Notes: generated by a model not told the origin, from the letters alone. Counted from the first letter of the stretch, positions 10,831-23,830 are shown. The stretch is DNA of 64,000 nt from Mytilus californianus (GCF_021869535.1 NW_026262734.1:71230839-71294838); one strand, 5' to 3'. Numbers and translations: made by a program.

Positions 10831-12980
10831 CAGTAAAACCTGTATAAACCTGTCGGATACGGAACTTTGGAAAAGGGCCGGTTTGGACAGTGGGCCGGTG
10901 TATCCAGGTTTCCATTTTGACCGGAAGTTGGTGACTAGTGACTTCCGATGTATTGCATGCAAAAGTTCTGTCTCATTGTAAATTATAAACTGATCAATAC
11001 AAAACGTAATAACTTTGCACGACCGTTGTTTTGAATCTTCTTATTCATAGAAATTATAGAAATTTAATAAAGTGGTTGTTCCCCGAATTCAAAAATATAT
11101 TATTTCAACCCTTTTTTAGCTCACCTGGCCTGAAGGGCCAAGTGAGCTTTTCTCATCACTTGGCATCCGTCGTCCGTCGTCGTTAGCTTTTTACAAAAAT
11201 CACTTGGCCAAATTTAACCAAACTTGGCCACAATCATCATTAGGGTATCTAGTTTAAAAAATGTGTGCGATGATGGCCGCCATGGCTAAAAATAGAACAT
11301 AGGGGTAAAATGTACATTTTGGCTTATACCTCTGAAACCAAAGCATTTAGAGAACAATCTGACATAGGGTAAAACTGATTATCAGGTCAAGATCTATCTG
11401 CCCTGAAATTTTCAGACAAATCTGACAACCTGTTGTTGGGTTGCTACCCCTGAATTGGTAATTTTAATTTTGCAGTTTTTGGTTATTATCTTGAATATTA
11501 TTATAGATAGAGATAAACTGTAAACAGCAATAATGTTCAGCAAAGTAAGATCTACAAATAAGTTGTCATGACCAAAATTGTCAGTCGACCCCTTTAGGAC
11601 TTATTGCCCTTAATAGTCAATTTTTAACAATTTTTTGTAAATTTTTATAATCTTTTACAAAAAATCTTCTTCTCTGAAACTACTGAGACAAATTTAACCA
11701 TACTTGGACATAATCATTATTAGGGTATCTAGTTTAAAAAATTTGTCCGATGACCCCCCCTTCTAACCATCATGGCCGACTTGGTTAAAAATAGAACATA
11801 GGGGTAAAATGCAGTTTTTGGTTTATATCTTTGAAACTAAAGCATTTAGAGCAAATCTGACAGGTGGCAAAAATGTTCATCAGATTTAGATTTATCTGCC
11901 CTAAAATTTTCAGACGAATCCAACAACCCGTTGTTGGGTTGCTGCCCCTGAGTTAGTAATTTTACAAAAATTTTGCAGTTTTTTGTTATTATCTTAGATA
12001 TTATTATAATATCGAATATCTAATACTATTAATTATGATTTTAACCTTATTTTAAATGATTTCCAAAGCATCAGTAAATACAGGTGAGCGACACAGGCTC
12101 TTGGGAGCCTCTAGTTTTAAATATCCTCGTATGTCAAATTGACCTCGTAAGCATCACCAGTCTCTGATTTGTCAATTTCACTTACACCTTGTGTTCATTG
12201 TTTTTATTTGCATCAGATTCCAGGTTATGTAGTTTATTGAATATCAACTCTACATAAAACTTTGAAATTGAAATTGAAATCAGAATCCTGCGTTGTTTGA
12301 ATTGTTATACGAGAGTCTTGTTTTACTTCCATCGTTCATTTCCTACGTTGGTATAGCCAATAAAAAGCCAGAATTTTATCAATTGAAATTTCATCACAAT
12401 CGAAACATTGTCGTACAGTGTACATACCCATGGATTGTCGTCATCCGGGTGTTTTTCATTATAAGGGTCATTAGTCTAGGGGTTCACAACAGGGAACCCA
12501 GGATTTTGAAAACACGATGTAAATTTTTTACTCCGCGATTTGAAAAGTATTATCCAAGTTACAACGGACGTTCTATCAGAGATATATTCGGAGTGTCTTT
12601 TAGTTTAATTTACACATTTATAGTGTTTCAATAATACGGCTCAATACTGTACCATGTGTAAGTTTATGGTTTAACACCTGGCTAATTGATTATCCTGAAA
12701 AGTCATCCTGTATAAACAAATATTTTTTGATTGCATATCGATCAATACTGTTATCATTTTTTATTAATAAGACAAACCGGTTTTGACAGGTAATAATTGA
12801 TGTAATTAAGAGTATTGGGACTGCATCGATATCATTAGACCGGAATTCGTAATACACAGGGTCCGGTTTACAAAGGGTATTTTAACAAGACTTTGAAGGG
12901 AAAAAAATGGGACTTTAATTTTCGGCCGGAATGGACCGGAAACCGGTTTATTCAGGGTCCGGTTTACTCAGGTTTGACTG
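10831..12980. mobile_element. TA-flanked TIR DNA transposon relic, 2.15 kb
   Basis: The left end CAGTAAAACCTGTATAAACC is preceded by TA. The right end ...CAGGTTTGACTG, inverted, is followed by TA. Subterminal pieces rich in ccgg (gggccggtttggac; ggtccggtttactcagg) are also inverted. TA duplication and a CAGT...ACTG terminus fit the pogo/Tc1-mariner group. Family B element B3 (11118-12114) is nested in it. The 113-codon frame at 12293-12634 is not recognised and no DDE transposase motif is visible. Confidence 0.65.
11118..12114 (+). mobile_element. Family B element B3 (complete reference copy)
   Basis: The head hairpin is AGCTCACcTGGCC (11118-11130) / GGCCAaGTGAGCT (11136-11148). The body is two related halves of about 500 bp. 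The tail has CAGGTGAGCG, then aggctcttgggagcct and CTAG before TTTT. It is the best-preserved copy and sits inside the TA-flanked TIR element. It has no coding capacity. Confidence 0.85.
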
Positions 12981-13439
12981 TAGATACATGTCTATGTTAA
13001 TGTTCTCAATTATAGTAATGTTTAAAACATTATACTGAATGAGTGACATTATTTTCAATTGAACTATTATAAAATAATGTTAACAGCTACTTAAATAGGA
13101 CTGAATTTTCAGAAAAGAATTAAGCCGCATGATATTCAAAGCACTGTAGACAATTTGATTTTTAGAATTCCTAGGACATGACTACGGCTAGCTTGTAAAG
13201 GGCACTGTGCAAATCGTATATCCATGTACTGTTTTTCCGCCAGTTTTTTCACACCAATTCATATTTATTGATATTAAAGTCTAGGAGAGCATATGGTAAA
13301 GCTTTCCCGATGTTAATACCGACAATGTACTTCAACGTATGTCGTTTGTTGCTGTATATCATATTTGTTTTTCATTCATTATTATGTACATAAATCAAGC
13401 CGTTAATTTTTTCTCATTTGAATTGTTTTACATTTGTCA

Positions 13440-13600
13440 TTTCGGGGCCTTTTATAGCTGACTATGCGGTATGGGTTTTACTCATTGTTGAAAGCCATAC
13501 AATGACCTATAGTTGTTAATTTATGTGTCATTTGGTCTCTTGTGGAGAGTTGTCTCATTGGCAATCATACCACATCTTCTTATTTTTACATTCAGTATTG
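13440..13600 (+). repeat. Mussel-type 3'-tail repeat (family T)
   Basis: It carries the signature 'ttgtctcattggcaatcatac' then cacatcttcttattttta. Related copies lie at 26055-26200 (-), 26990-27068, 44630-44725 and 51062-51150. From memory such sequence is extremely common in Mytilus genomes, as the 3' end of SINE/LINE-like elements, and it is one basis for the organism guess. Confidence 0.65.
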
Positions 13601-14263
13601 TAATCGGGTGAGAGAGGCTTTGTATAGTAAATAATTTTATCAAGGTTTTCATGAAAATAAAGTGAATCCAAGTTTCTATGTCTAGTTCCAAGGTTTCCAT
13701 ATCGGTTGTTGTCCATACTTGATTGTCCCATCAGGTTTCTCTTATGTTTTTTTTCTATTATACAAGAAAAGATAGCAGGAAATTCACTAATGCAGAACAA
13801 CACAACAAAATACACCACATCACTAACCCTAATTCAAAGTAATTAAAAAAGAAACAAAGAAAAATGATGAAAAGCATTTCCCCAAAAAAATGAATTACTC
13901 CACAACCTATCTAGAATCGAGGCATATATCCATATTTTAACCCTGTATGTAGATTTTTTGTGTTGTTGGGTTACTGTCTCCCACATCTCTTTTTTATTAT
14001 CTTTAAATCAGAAAAGTCAAACAGACTGTAGTGAATCGCATGAACAACGTACGTTCATGGTCTCAAGTGCAAGAGTAGAACATGAAATAAATGAAGTAAT
14101 GGAACAATTGCAAGTGGTTTACGCAATTAAATTAAGTACAATATGCTTCCACTTTTAAAATTTTTAAAACATAGACTCATCATTTCCTGCCATTTATTTT
14201 AATACTTTATGCTTTCAAATCTTTTTTCTTAAATTTTCCTTCTTGTAAACATGCAACATACTT

Positions 14264-15170
14264 TATAAAACATGCCTGTTCAATCTATATAGTGGTTGAT
14301 AACGAATATGATTCGACAGAAAAGTTAAATAAAGATATTGAGAAGATACATATTTGATCTAATTGATGGCTTGTTAATTTTAACCCAACCAAACAGAAGT
14401 AATGACTATCTCAAAAAAGCACCATAAACCTCAGCATGCAGTTTATATGAATAATAATAGCATAAAAGAAGTCCAGTCGCACAAACATTTAGGGGTTATT
14501 ATAAATGAAGACAGAAGCTGGAATAGTCATGTAAAAATGATTATTGATAAAGCTATTCCACAATTAGCCTTATTCAGAAAGCTGAAGTTTAAATGAAAAA
14601 GGAAGAATTCAGAAACTATTTAATAATATTTATCTTTTATACGCCCAGTCTTAGAATACAGTGATATTGTCTGTTACAATATCCCTGATTATTTAAAAAC
14701 ATCTTTAGAAAACTTGCAACTAGAAGCAGCAAGAATCGTTACAGAAGGTACCAAGATAACATCAAGACAGTTGCTGTACATTGAAACAGATTGGGAAACT
14801 CTCCAGTCTCAGCATAACAAACATAAGTTGTGAAAATTTCACCAAATGTTTCACATAGGTTGTCCTGATTATCTTTCTGTATTAGTTCCAAATCAAAGGA
14901 TAGATGTACATGACTACAGAATGATGGGGTCTTCAAATTTGAACAAGTTATTACCAGAAGTCATTTCTGACAGCCGTTATAAATATTTGAAATTATATTC
15001 CAGACGACATTGTTTAAATCAATCCAAATCTGGTTTTAGGACGTATCTCTTTCAAATAATTAATAAAATCCTTTTGTAATTTCACCTAGGCTGTAGAAGA
15101 GAACAAATATATTTTGCAAGACTCAGACTCCATAGTAGTGTTCTAAGGGACCATCTATTTACAAAAAAAA
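14264..15170 (+). pseudogene. LINE reverse transcriptase, 3' half (broken)
   Basis: It reads VVDNEYDSTEKLNKDIEKI, then FNPTKTEVMTISKKHHKPQH, IKEVQSHKHLGVIINEDRSW, NSHVKMIIDKAIPQLALFRK, RPVLEYSDIVCYNIPDYLKT, LENLQLEAARIVTEGTK and HIGCPDYLSVLVPNQRIDVH. 'NP.KT..M..S', 'HLGV.......W..H', 'RP.LEY.D.V' and 'Q..AARIVTG.TK' are the thumb and C-terminal blocks of CR1/jockey-type RTs. Internal stops mark it as dead. It probably belongs to the same copy as 9940-10620, split by about 3.65 kb of nested insertions. Confidence 0.72.
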
Positions 15171-15468
15171 ATCTTATCGAAAAACGCACTGTGTTCTGTG
15201 GTCACGTAGAAACTACCTCTCATTATTTCCTCAAATATCCAAAAAATAATAAAATTTGAAGGGATACTACCAGGACAGTCTCTTTCATTATTAACCTTAA
15301 GATTATATATTTCATAAAGTTTCTGAATATATAAATAAAACAAAATGTTTTGAAAGTTGACCTTGTATATGTATCTATAGGTTATATACATTGATGTCAA
15401 ATCAAGTGGACCTCCCGTAATCATCGATAATCAGACATGTGGTGGTTCCAGTGACTGGCTATCTTTTT

Positions 15469-16358
15469 AGCTCACCTTTCCAAAGGAAATGTGAGCTTTT
15501 GCCATCACTTGGCGTCTGTCGTCTTCCGTCCGGTGTAAACTATTTCAAACATCTTCTCCTCTGAAACTACTGAACCAATTCCAACCAAACTTAGCTGAAT
15601 GATCCTTAGGGTATCTAGAATAAAGTTTTTGTTTTATTCACTGTTTCGTTAAAAAACATGGCCGCCATGGCTAAAAATAGAACATAGGGGTAAAATGCAG
15701 TTTTTGGCTTATATCTCAAAAACTAAAGCATTTAGAGCAAATCTGACATGAGGTCGAAATGTTCATTAAGTCAAGTTCTATCAGCCCTGAAATTTTCAGA
15801 TGATACTAACAACCCATTGTTGGGTTGCTGCCACTAAATCGGTAATTTTAAGGAAATTTTACAGTTTTCGGTTATTATCTTGAATATTATTATAGATAAA
15901 AGATAAACTGTAAACAGCAAAAATGTTCAGCAAAGTAAGATCTACAAATAAGTTTGATATGACCAAAATGTCAATTGACCCCTTAAGGAGTTATTTCCCT
16001 TTAAGGACAATTTTACACAATTTGTTTATCATGTTTTCTAACTTTAAAAAAATCTTCTCCTTTTAAACTGCTGAATCAATTTCAGCTAAACTTGGGCTGA
16101 ATGAGTTTCAGAGTATCTAGTATAAATTTTGTATTTTATTTCCTTGTACATCAAGAAACATAGCCACTATGTCTAAAATGGAACATAGGGGTAAAATGCA
16201 TTTTTTTGCTTTTAAAGAAAATATGACAGATACAAAGAATATTTAAATGGTCTTTTTAAGCCACTCATTAATATATATTGAAAAGCAAAAATAATCATTG
16301 ATGAAAGATTTAAGCAAAAAATTACAGGTGAGCAATTCAGGCTCTTGAGAGCCTCTTG
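15469..16358 (+). mobile_element. Family B element B4 (divergent)
   Basis: The head hairpin is AGCTCACctTTCC / GGAAatGTGAGCT at 15469-15497. Compared with B3, both sides of the stem have changed together. The body has the two family B halves. The tail has CAGGTGAGCAATT, then AGGCTCTTGAGAGCCT, and ends CTTG before TTTG rather than CTAG. It has no coding capacity. Confidence 0.82.
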
Positions 16359-17337
16359 TTTGTTTTTGTTTTAATTTGTATTTATTAAAATTTATTATAT
16401 GTTATCTTAAACCGAATATACTATTGTCATGTCAAATTGTTTGTTACATAATTGTATTTTTTTCGGGAGACAGATTTATAAAGTTTTTTTTCCAAATTTG
16501 TTTCTGAATCCCAAAATCGACTGCTATGTAAAATTGTACTGCTTTATTGTTTTTCTATAATAAATACTGTATAAACAAGAAGAGGACTGACGGACAGACG
16601 GATTGACTTACTGACAGGTCAAAAACATTATACTCTATGCAATATTTGCACGGGGTATAACTAAATTAGCATGCCTATGAAAATAAATAACCAAAAAGAA
16701 AAGATATAAATTCGGTTTCTGTTCCGTTTTCCATTCCGTTTCCGGCTTTTAGCAACACCCCATAAATGGGTCTTAATATCTCTACTATGAATTTTCTGAA
16801 TGTAAATGTCAGGACTGGGTTGCACAAACTCTTAATTCATTTAACACTTAAAAGTTTAAATGTCATTGGTTGCAGTAAGATACCTTAATTTCCAAGGCTT
16901 AATGGCATAAAACATTATCAGGGAGTCTGGGGCTAATTCCCCCAGCTGGTTTGCCAGTGGTGAATTATTTGTTGCATATTCTCTTGACCATGCTATATCG
17001 TCACTTTGATTTGACAACTTTTAAAGGAGTTATGGGACTTTTTCTTCAACCTTGATTGTTTCCTTAATTTTAATTTTATCAAAGTGGCAAACCCGGTTAA
17101 GTTTAAGCTAAATGACATTTGGACAAGAGTGAATTGTCAAGGGCATGTCCAGAAAATACAAATGTTTTGGAAGCCATGGAGAAGGTTTTATAGTTAGCAT
17201 ACATGAATATTCTAACAAACATTAGAAATGTTAGTTAAAATTAATTAGATTATGGTTCAAAAACAAGTCAAACATAACAACACCCTAGTTTTTATTTGCA
17301 TTTTTTTAAATTGCATAAAGTATTTTTTAAACTTTAG

Positions 17338-17520
17338 GTCTATAGAGGAAAAGAATTTGAACTCATCTATGGCAAGTCTGGTTCCAAACACCTTGTGTCA
17401 CCTTTTACAGGAACATTTAGACTTCTATGTTCACTGGTGCCTTTTGTTGGACCTGGAGAGTAAAGCCAGTACAGATAAGGGAGGAGTCAGTGATCTGTGG
17501 TGTAAAACAGGCCACCAAAG
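17338..17520 (+). CDS. DNA2: DNA2 exon: region after the Fe-S motif
   Basis: The acceptor is aactttag and the donor GTAAAT. It reads SIEEKNLNSSMASLVPNTLC, then HLLQEHLDFYVHWCLLLDLE and a hydrophilic tail ending ...DLWCKTGHQ plus 'ag' of a split Arg codon. The 'HL.(Y/F)...HW.LL..LE' block is typical of DNA2 between the Fe-S motif and the barrel domain, as is the following short charged loop with a Trp. The phases fit both neighbouring exons. The preceding intron (7648-17337) carries several transposons. Confidence 0.85.
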
Positions 17521-18199
17521 GTAAATCAATACAAACATTTCCCTCATATTGATACTTTATGGTCTGAAGTTTCTTGGTATACATGTCAGCTGTCTTTGAC
17601 ATTATATTCGTAGTTCAATGACTTATATTCAGGGTATATGGTTAAGAAGCAAGTGCAGATAATAATGCATCCAAAAATATATATAGCAAACGGGGGGGGG
17701 GGATTTATTCCGTATTTATCAAATATTATTTTATGAAATTTTAGTAAATCAATTATTAACATGATAATAAAATAATGAACATTTTGTAAAACAAATGAGA
17801 AATCCAAGAGCCTGATTTGTGCTTAAAGATGTCAGACCACCAATTCTGATTCACACACTCCAGTTTAGAACATATGTAAAAGTATGCCTACTCTGATAAA
17901 TATAGTGTTTTTTACTTAAACTAACAAATGAATTTTCATGAATGTAACTTTTTCTGAATGAGGAATATATTTTGGTAATTGTGAGCCCAATTTTAGGGCA
18001 GTTGTGCTAAATAGTATTCTAATGAAGATTTTCAGTAACCCATATTTTTAGTAGTAGGTGACTTCTCAAACATCATGTTTTAAACATAGATTGAAACTTG
18101 GCATGTAGAAAGTTGATACATGTATAATTCAGATTTCTGAATAAACATGGTTTTCTCCCAGTTTTTGGTGGGGTTCATGTTGCTCAATCTTTAGTTTTT

Positions 18200-19175
18200 G
18201 TCTCGCCTTTACAAAGTCAAAAAGCGAGACATAGGTATGCTGTTTCCGGCATCGGCGGCGTCAACAATGTATTAGTTTGTGATTAGGTCTAGTTCATGGT
18301 GAACCACTAGTGATAGGTCAATGATATTTGGTATGCAGTTGTATTAGCATTGGCACATCTCATTACCATGGAGATGATTTGGCCCAGTCCCCTCAGTCAA
18401 GGTCTATTGACTTTGAAACTTTTCATAGTTTACATGTATTAGTTTGTGATTAGGTCAATTTATGGGGAACCACTAGTGGTATGTCAATGATATTTGGTAT
18501 GCAGTTGTATAAGCATTGGCATATCTCATTTCCATGGAGATTATTTGGCTCCGCCCCCTTAGTCATGGTCTATAGACTTTGAAAATTTTGCTAAGTTAAC
18601 ATGTATTAGTTTGTGATAAGGTCAGTTCAAGGGGAACCATTAGTGGTAGGCCAATGTTAATTGGTGTTCAGTTGTATAAGCATTAGCACATCTCATTTCC
18701 ATGGAGAATATTTGGCCCCGCCCCTTCAGTCATGTTCTATTTACTTTGAAATGTTTTCTTAGTTTACATGTATTAGTTTGTGATTAGATCAGTTTAAGAT
18801 GAACTACTAATGTTAGGTCAATGATATTTGGTATGCAAATTTATTGGCATTTGCAAGTATTGTTTCCATGGAGATTATATAGCCCCACCCCTGATCATGG
18901 TTCATTGACTTTGAAACTTTTACATAGTTTACAAGTTAATGTTTGTGTTTAGGTCTGTTTAAAGGGAACGACTTATAATAAGTCAATGGTATTTGGTATG
19001 CAGTTGTATTAGCATTGGCACATCTCATTCCATGGAGATTGTTTAGCCATGTACCTTCAGTCATGGTTCATTGACTTTGAATATTTGCATAACTTACATG
19101 TTAAAGTATTGCTATTTTAATTTCAACATTTGCATTATCAAAATTACAAAAAGGCGAGACATATCTCTGTGATAA
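18200..19175 (+). mobile_element. Family C element, 167-bp unit type
   Basis: The head is GTCTCGC (18200) ... GCGAGAC (ending 18230) and the downstream arm is GGCGAGAC at 19153-19160. The body is tandem copies of a unit with attagtttgtgatta, ccatggaga and ttgactttgaaa. Starts at 18271, 18438, 18605 and 18772 give a period of exactly 167 bp. It runs into the next family C piece. Confidence 0.8.
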
Positions 19176-19224
19176 AAGTTTATCTATGTTGTGTTTTGTG
19201 TACTTTTCTGTGTCTGTTGGTCTT

Positions 19225-20407
19225 TTTCTTTTTTAGCCATGGCGTTGTCAGTTTATTTTCGACTTATGAGTTTGAATGACCCTCTGGTATCTTTCTTAAA
19301 AGCTTTATATTTAAGAAGGTGGAAGACCTGGATGCTTCATACTTTGTATATAGATGCCTTATGTTACAAAGTTTCCATCTGTCACATGTCCATTGTCCTT
19401 GACCTCATTTTCATGGTTCAGTGACTACTTGAAAAAAAAATTCAGATTTTTTGTAATGTTAATTTCTCTCTTATTATTATATTAGGATAACTATATTTTG
19501 TATGTGCGTACCTTGCAAGGTCCTCATGCCTGTCAGACAGTTTTCACTTGACCTCGACCTTGTTTCATGGATCAGTGAACAAGGTTAAGTTTTGGTGGTC
19601 AAGTCCATATCTCAGATACTACAAGCAATAGGTCTAGTATATTCGGTGTATGGAAGGACTGTAAGGTGAACATGTCCAACTGGCAGGTGTCATCTGACCT
19701 TGACCTCATTTTCATGATTCAGTGGTTATTGTTTTGTGTTTTGGTCTGTTTTTCTTATACTGTATGCAATAGGTCTACTATATTTGGTGTATGGAATGAT
19801 TGTTAGGTATAAATGTCTAGCTGGCAGGTGTCTTCTGACCTTGACCTCATTTTCATGGTTCAGTGGTCAAAGTTAATTTTTTGAGTTTTGGTCTTTTTTT
19901 CTAATACTATATGCAATAGGTCAACTACATTTAGTGTAAGGAAATATTTTATGATGTATATGTCAGTCTTGCAGGTTTTATTAGACCTTGACCTCATTTT
20001 CACGGTTCATTGCTCAGTGTTAAGTTTTGTGTTTTGGTCTGTTTTTCTAATACTATAAGCAATAGGTCAACTATATTTGTTGTATGGAAGGATTGCAAGC
20101 TGTACATGTCTGCCTGGCATGGTTCATCTGACCTTGACCTCTTTTTCATGGTTCATTGGTCAATGTTTAGTTTTCTTGGTTAAGTCTGTATCTTAGAAAC
20201 TATAAGCAATAGGTCAACTATATTTAGTGTATTGAATGATTGTAAGGTGTACATGTATTTCTTGTTTGGTTTATATGACCTTGACCTTATTTTCTTGGAT
20301 CATGTTAAGTTTATGTGATAGTTGTAGTAAAGCTTTATATTTAGGACTATCAACATAATATTAATGATTAGTAAAGAAGGCGAGACATTTCAGCGTGTGC
20401 ACTCTTG
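19225..20407 (+). mobile_element. Family C element, 147-bp unit type
   Basis: The body unit carries GACCTTGACCTCATTTTC, gcaataggtc and tatatttggtgtatgg. Starts at 19837, 19984, 20130 and 20277 are 146-147 bp apart. The tail arm GGCGAGAC is at 20379-20386, followed by ATTTCAGCGTGTGCACTCTT. The head hairpin of this type is absent; it directly follows the 167-bp type copy. The open frame 19191-19424 is incidental. Confidence 0.78.
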
Positions 20408-21099
20408 TTTTCTTAACTGATCATTTGGCAGGTAGCCTCATTTCAGTATTTTTATGGCAAAGAAGTCACATATTGCCAGATTAGGGCCTTAAACCTGAAT
20501 TTGTGCTATTTTTAGCTTTTTCCACCCTTAAAGTATCCATTCTGATTCATATAAAAAATTGTCTGAAATTATTATCAATGCACAGTAAGTTGTTTTTTTT
20601 ATATTAAACAGTTAAACATCGGTGGTTAACTACCAAAAAAAGTTTTTGTCCTGAAGATTTCATGAAATTATTAGATTTTTACCTATAATTGTATTATTGC
20701 AACAATCTTGTAATTGGCAGATAGCCTAACCTAATGAAAAAACTGCATAAATTCACCCCTATCCCTTAAATTGTCTCAAATAAAAGTTTCTTACCTTTAA
20801 TATTACTTCCTTATTGAAAATGATCAATGTTTCAAGACCATAACTGTATTAATGTTCCATTACTGATAACTGAAGAAAAAAAGAGTGGGGAGGGGGGCAA
20901 TATTCATTGACACTTCATTACCTTTGATTTTTTCCAAACTCATGGTTAAGGTTGTGAAAAGTGTTTAAAATGTATAGGACAGAGAAGAAAAAATCAACCA
21001 ATATTGATCTTGATATTAAAAGTTTCGGTTTCTGTAGTCAGAAATTAATTTTTATGTATTTTCTATTAATGTAATACATTACAGTCAGTTCACATAGAG

Positions 21100-22070
21100 C
21101 TTTAAAAAAAAGTAAAATAACAAAAATACCAAACTCCAAGGAAAATTCAAATCAGAAAGTCCCTTATCAAATGGCAAATTCAAAAGCTCAAACACATCAA
21201 ACGAATGGAAAACAACTGTCATATTCCTGACTTGGTACAGGCATTGCCTTATGTAGAAAATGGTGGATTAAATCTGGTTTTATAGCTAGTTAAACCTCTC
21301 ACTTATATGACAGTCGCATAAAATTCCATTATATTGACAACAATGTGTGAATAAAACAAACAGACATAATCTGTAAAAATGTCAAAAATAGGGGTACAGC
21401 AGTCAACATTTTGTTATAATCTTAATCACTATAAAAACAAACAAATATGTCAACAAAGAAAAACAAAATGGCATATAGACAAAGAAAATAAGCAAAAATG
21501 AAAGACAAGAATACAAAAAATGACCACAGCACAACAACACATTGGCGGGATGCATAAGTACCGAGCCATGCCAAAAGGATATTACCAAAAATAGACTAAA
21601 CAGTAAAGGTAATAATTTGCAAAGACAAATAAAAGAACACTATAACACGTAATTAAGATGATAAACAACGTCAGTACCTAGAATCTATACTTCAAGACCA
21701 TCATGTATTATTTGTGAAGTTGATACGGAATATTTATCAACAAGGTCTTGGTATCTTCCGATGAACTTTTTTAGAAAAAGGACTAGATGATATTTGACAA
21801 TACCCTGGTTCATCAACTTTCTGCTCAGACACTGGTGACGTTTTATAAAGTCTGGGTAGCAACTGCAAGCTCTTGAATACCGAATGAGTTGGGAAATGTT
21901 TTTCCCATATGCAGGTGAAGTTGGTATATTGCTACTAAGGTGGGGGAAATTAATAATTTCAAAATTAAAATTGTCTCGTTTGTCATAGATTCTGGTACTG
22001 AGGTGACTGCTTATGTCAAATTCGAGGGTCATTAGCCACAAATTTAAAGTTGGCATAAAAATCAAAATAT
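21100..22070 (-). mobile_element. Penelope-like element, RT C-terminus plus 3' UTR
   Basis: The minus-strand frame 22065-21685 includes TRIYDKRDNFNFEIINFPHL, AYGKNISQLIRYSRACSCYP and KLMNQGIVKYHLVLFLKKFI. 'YDKRD.F.F.I.N.P', 'YG..ISQL.R..R.C' and 'L..QG...H.L...F.KF' are blocks of the C-terminal part of an RT polyprotein that I recall as widespread in bivalves. The low-coordinate flank (down to about 21105) resembles a conserved 3' UTR ending in an A/T run. The copy is 5'-truncated, as expected for a retroelement. Confidence 0.65.
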
Positions 22071-22398
22071 GATTTTTTATTTTGTTTCAAACATTTATAA
22101 CTGCAGAACTGTGAAATAGTATATTGCCATAAGATTTGCTTCAATTTTGTCAAAATAAGTTTAAAAACATTGATGATGTATTATTGGCTTGCAACTCAAT
22201 AGAAATCGTATTCATGCAAACTTCAATTTAACCCTTAACTGGGATGGGCTTAGCATGTTAGTTTTATTAAACTATTAAAAAGAAAAGAATGTCAACATAT
22301 TGGAAAGTGTAGCCACTATGAAGATCCCTTCCTTTGACTGATTCTTCCCACAAAAAAATCATTCAAATACAGGTAAAAACAATGATTTACATATTTTT

Positions 22399-23190
22399 GT
22401 CTCGCCTTGACTGAGTCATAAAGCGAGTCATAGGTATGCTGTTTCCGGCGTCGTTGTCAACAATGTATTAGTTTGTGATTAGGTCTTGTTTATGGTGAAC
22501 CACTAGTGGTAGGTCAATGATATTTGGTTTTTTAGTTGTATTAGCATTGGCACATCTCATTACCATGGAGATTATTTGGCTCCGCACCCTCAGTCATGCT
22601 CTATTGACTTTGAAACTTTTGCTTAGTTTTCATGTATTAGTTTGTGATTAGGTCAGTTTAAAGGGAACTGGTAGTGGTAGGTCAATGATAATTGGTATGC
22701 AGTTGTATAAGCATTAGCACATCTCATTTCCATGGAGAATATTTGGTCCTTACCCCTGAGTCATGGTCTATTGACTTTGAAACTTTTGCTTAGTTTACAT
22801 GTATTAGTTTGTGATTATGTCAGTTTAAGATGAACCACTAATGTTAAGTCAATGATATTTGGTATGCAAATGTATTGGCATTTGCAAGTTTCATTTTTAT
22901 GGAGATTTTATAACCCCACCCCCTCATTATGGTTCATTGACTTTGAAACTTTTACATAGTTTACAAGTTAATGTTAAAGGGAACAACTTATGAAAAGTCA
23001 ATGATATTTGGTATGCTGTTGTATTAGCATTGGCACATCTCATTTCCATGGCGATTGTTTAGCCCTGTAACTTCAGTCATGGTTCATTGACTTTGAATAT
23101 TTGAATAACTTACATGTTAAAGTATTCCTATTTTAATTTCAACATTTGCATTATCAAAATAACAAATAGGCGAGACATATCTCTGTGTTA
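22399..23190 (+). mobile_element. Family C element, 167-bp unit type, second copy
   Basis: The head is GTCTCGCC at 22399, paired with gcgagtca (one change from GCGAGAC). The tail arm GGCGAGAC is at 23169-23176. Units with attagtttgtgatta start at 22467, 22636 and 22803 (169 and 167 bp apart). It is shorter than the 18200 copy by about one unit. Confidence 0.78.
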
Positions 23191-23399
23191 AAAGTTTATT
23201 TAATCTATGACATGAAATTAAACAGACTTAAAAATATGGTCATTATTGAAAATTGAAAAATTTTGTTGAATATATTAGGATATTGAATTGGTGATCTGAC
23301 ATCTAACTGACAGCAAACAACAGATTGACACATTCACTTTACAATCATTTTCTTCCATAGAAGTTAATTGATCTGTTATTTAAAGTATTTCAGAAATGG

Positions 23400-23830
23400 A
23401 CATGATCTTGGAAACCACTATAAATAGAGAAGATCTGAGAGGGGCAAAATGTTCACAATGATGAGATCTTCCTTTTGTATATTTACATCTAAAATTTCTG
23501 AAGACTTCTATAGCAGTAATTGCCCTTAAATGATGAATTTTACCAACTTTTATATAATTTTTGCCTATTCTCTTGAAAATTATAATAGATTTTAATAAAC
23601 TTTATTAGCAAAAAAGATCAGCTAGACAAGATCTACAAATAAGTCTGATTTGCCGATATTGTCATTCGACCCCTTATTGGAGTAATTGCCCTTTAATTAT
23701 GATTATAACCATTTTATGGCATTTTCTAGAAAACTATAATAGAAACTTGAAAAAAGCAAAAATTATCAGTAAGACAAGATCAACAAATAAGTCAAGTTGC
23801 AGAAATAGTCCGTAAATAACTCATAACCAT
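23400..23830 (+). repeat. Degenerate family B-like body
   Basis: Blocks such as 'gacaagatctacaaataagt', 'cgaccccttattggagtaat', 'tgccctttaatta' and repeated 'ttatcagtaagacaagatca' match family B body sequence, but there is no head or tail. Beyond it, to 24800, I see no recognisable feature apart from an unassigned 72-codon frame at 24225-24443. Confidence 0.5.

Noticed and set aside
12293..12634. 113-codon frame as a transposase
   Set aside because: No DDE/D, helix-turn-helix or other motif seen; hydrophobic low-similarity sequence within the TIR element, so left unassigned.
13990..14150. Exon-like stretch after tctttaaatcag (QKSQTDCSESHEQRTFMVSS...)
   Set aside because: It has a fair acceptor but no matching donor or partner exon, resembles no known protein, and does not fit the DNA2 phases.
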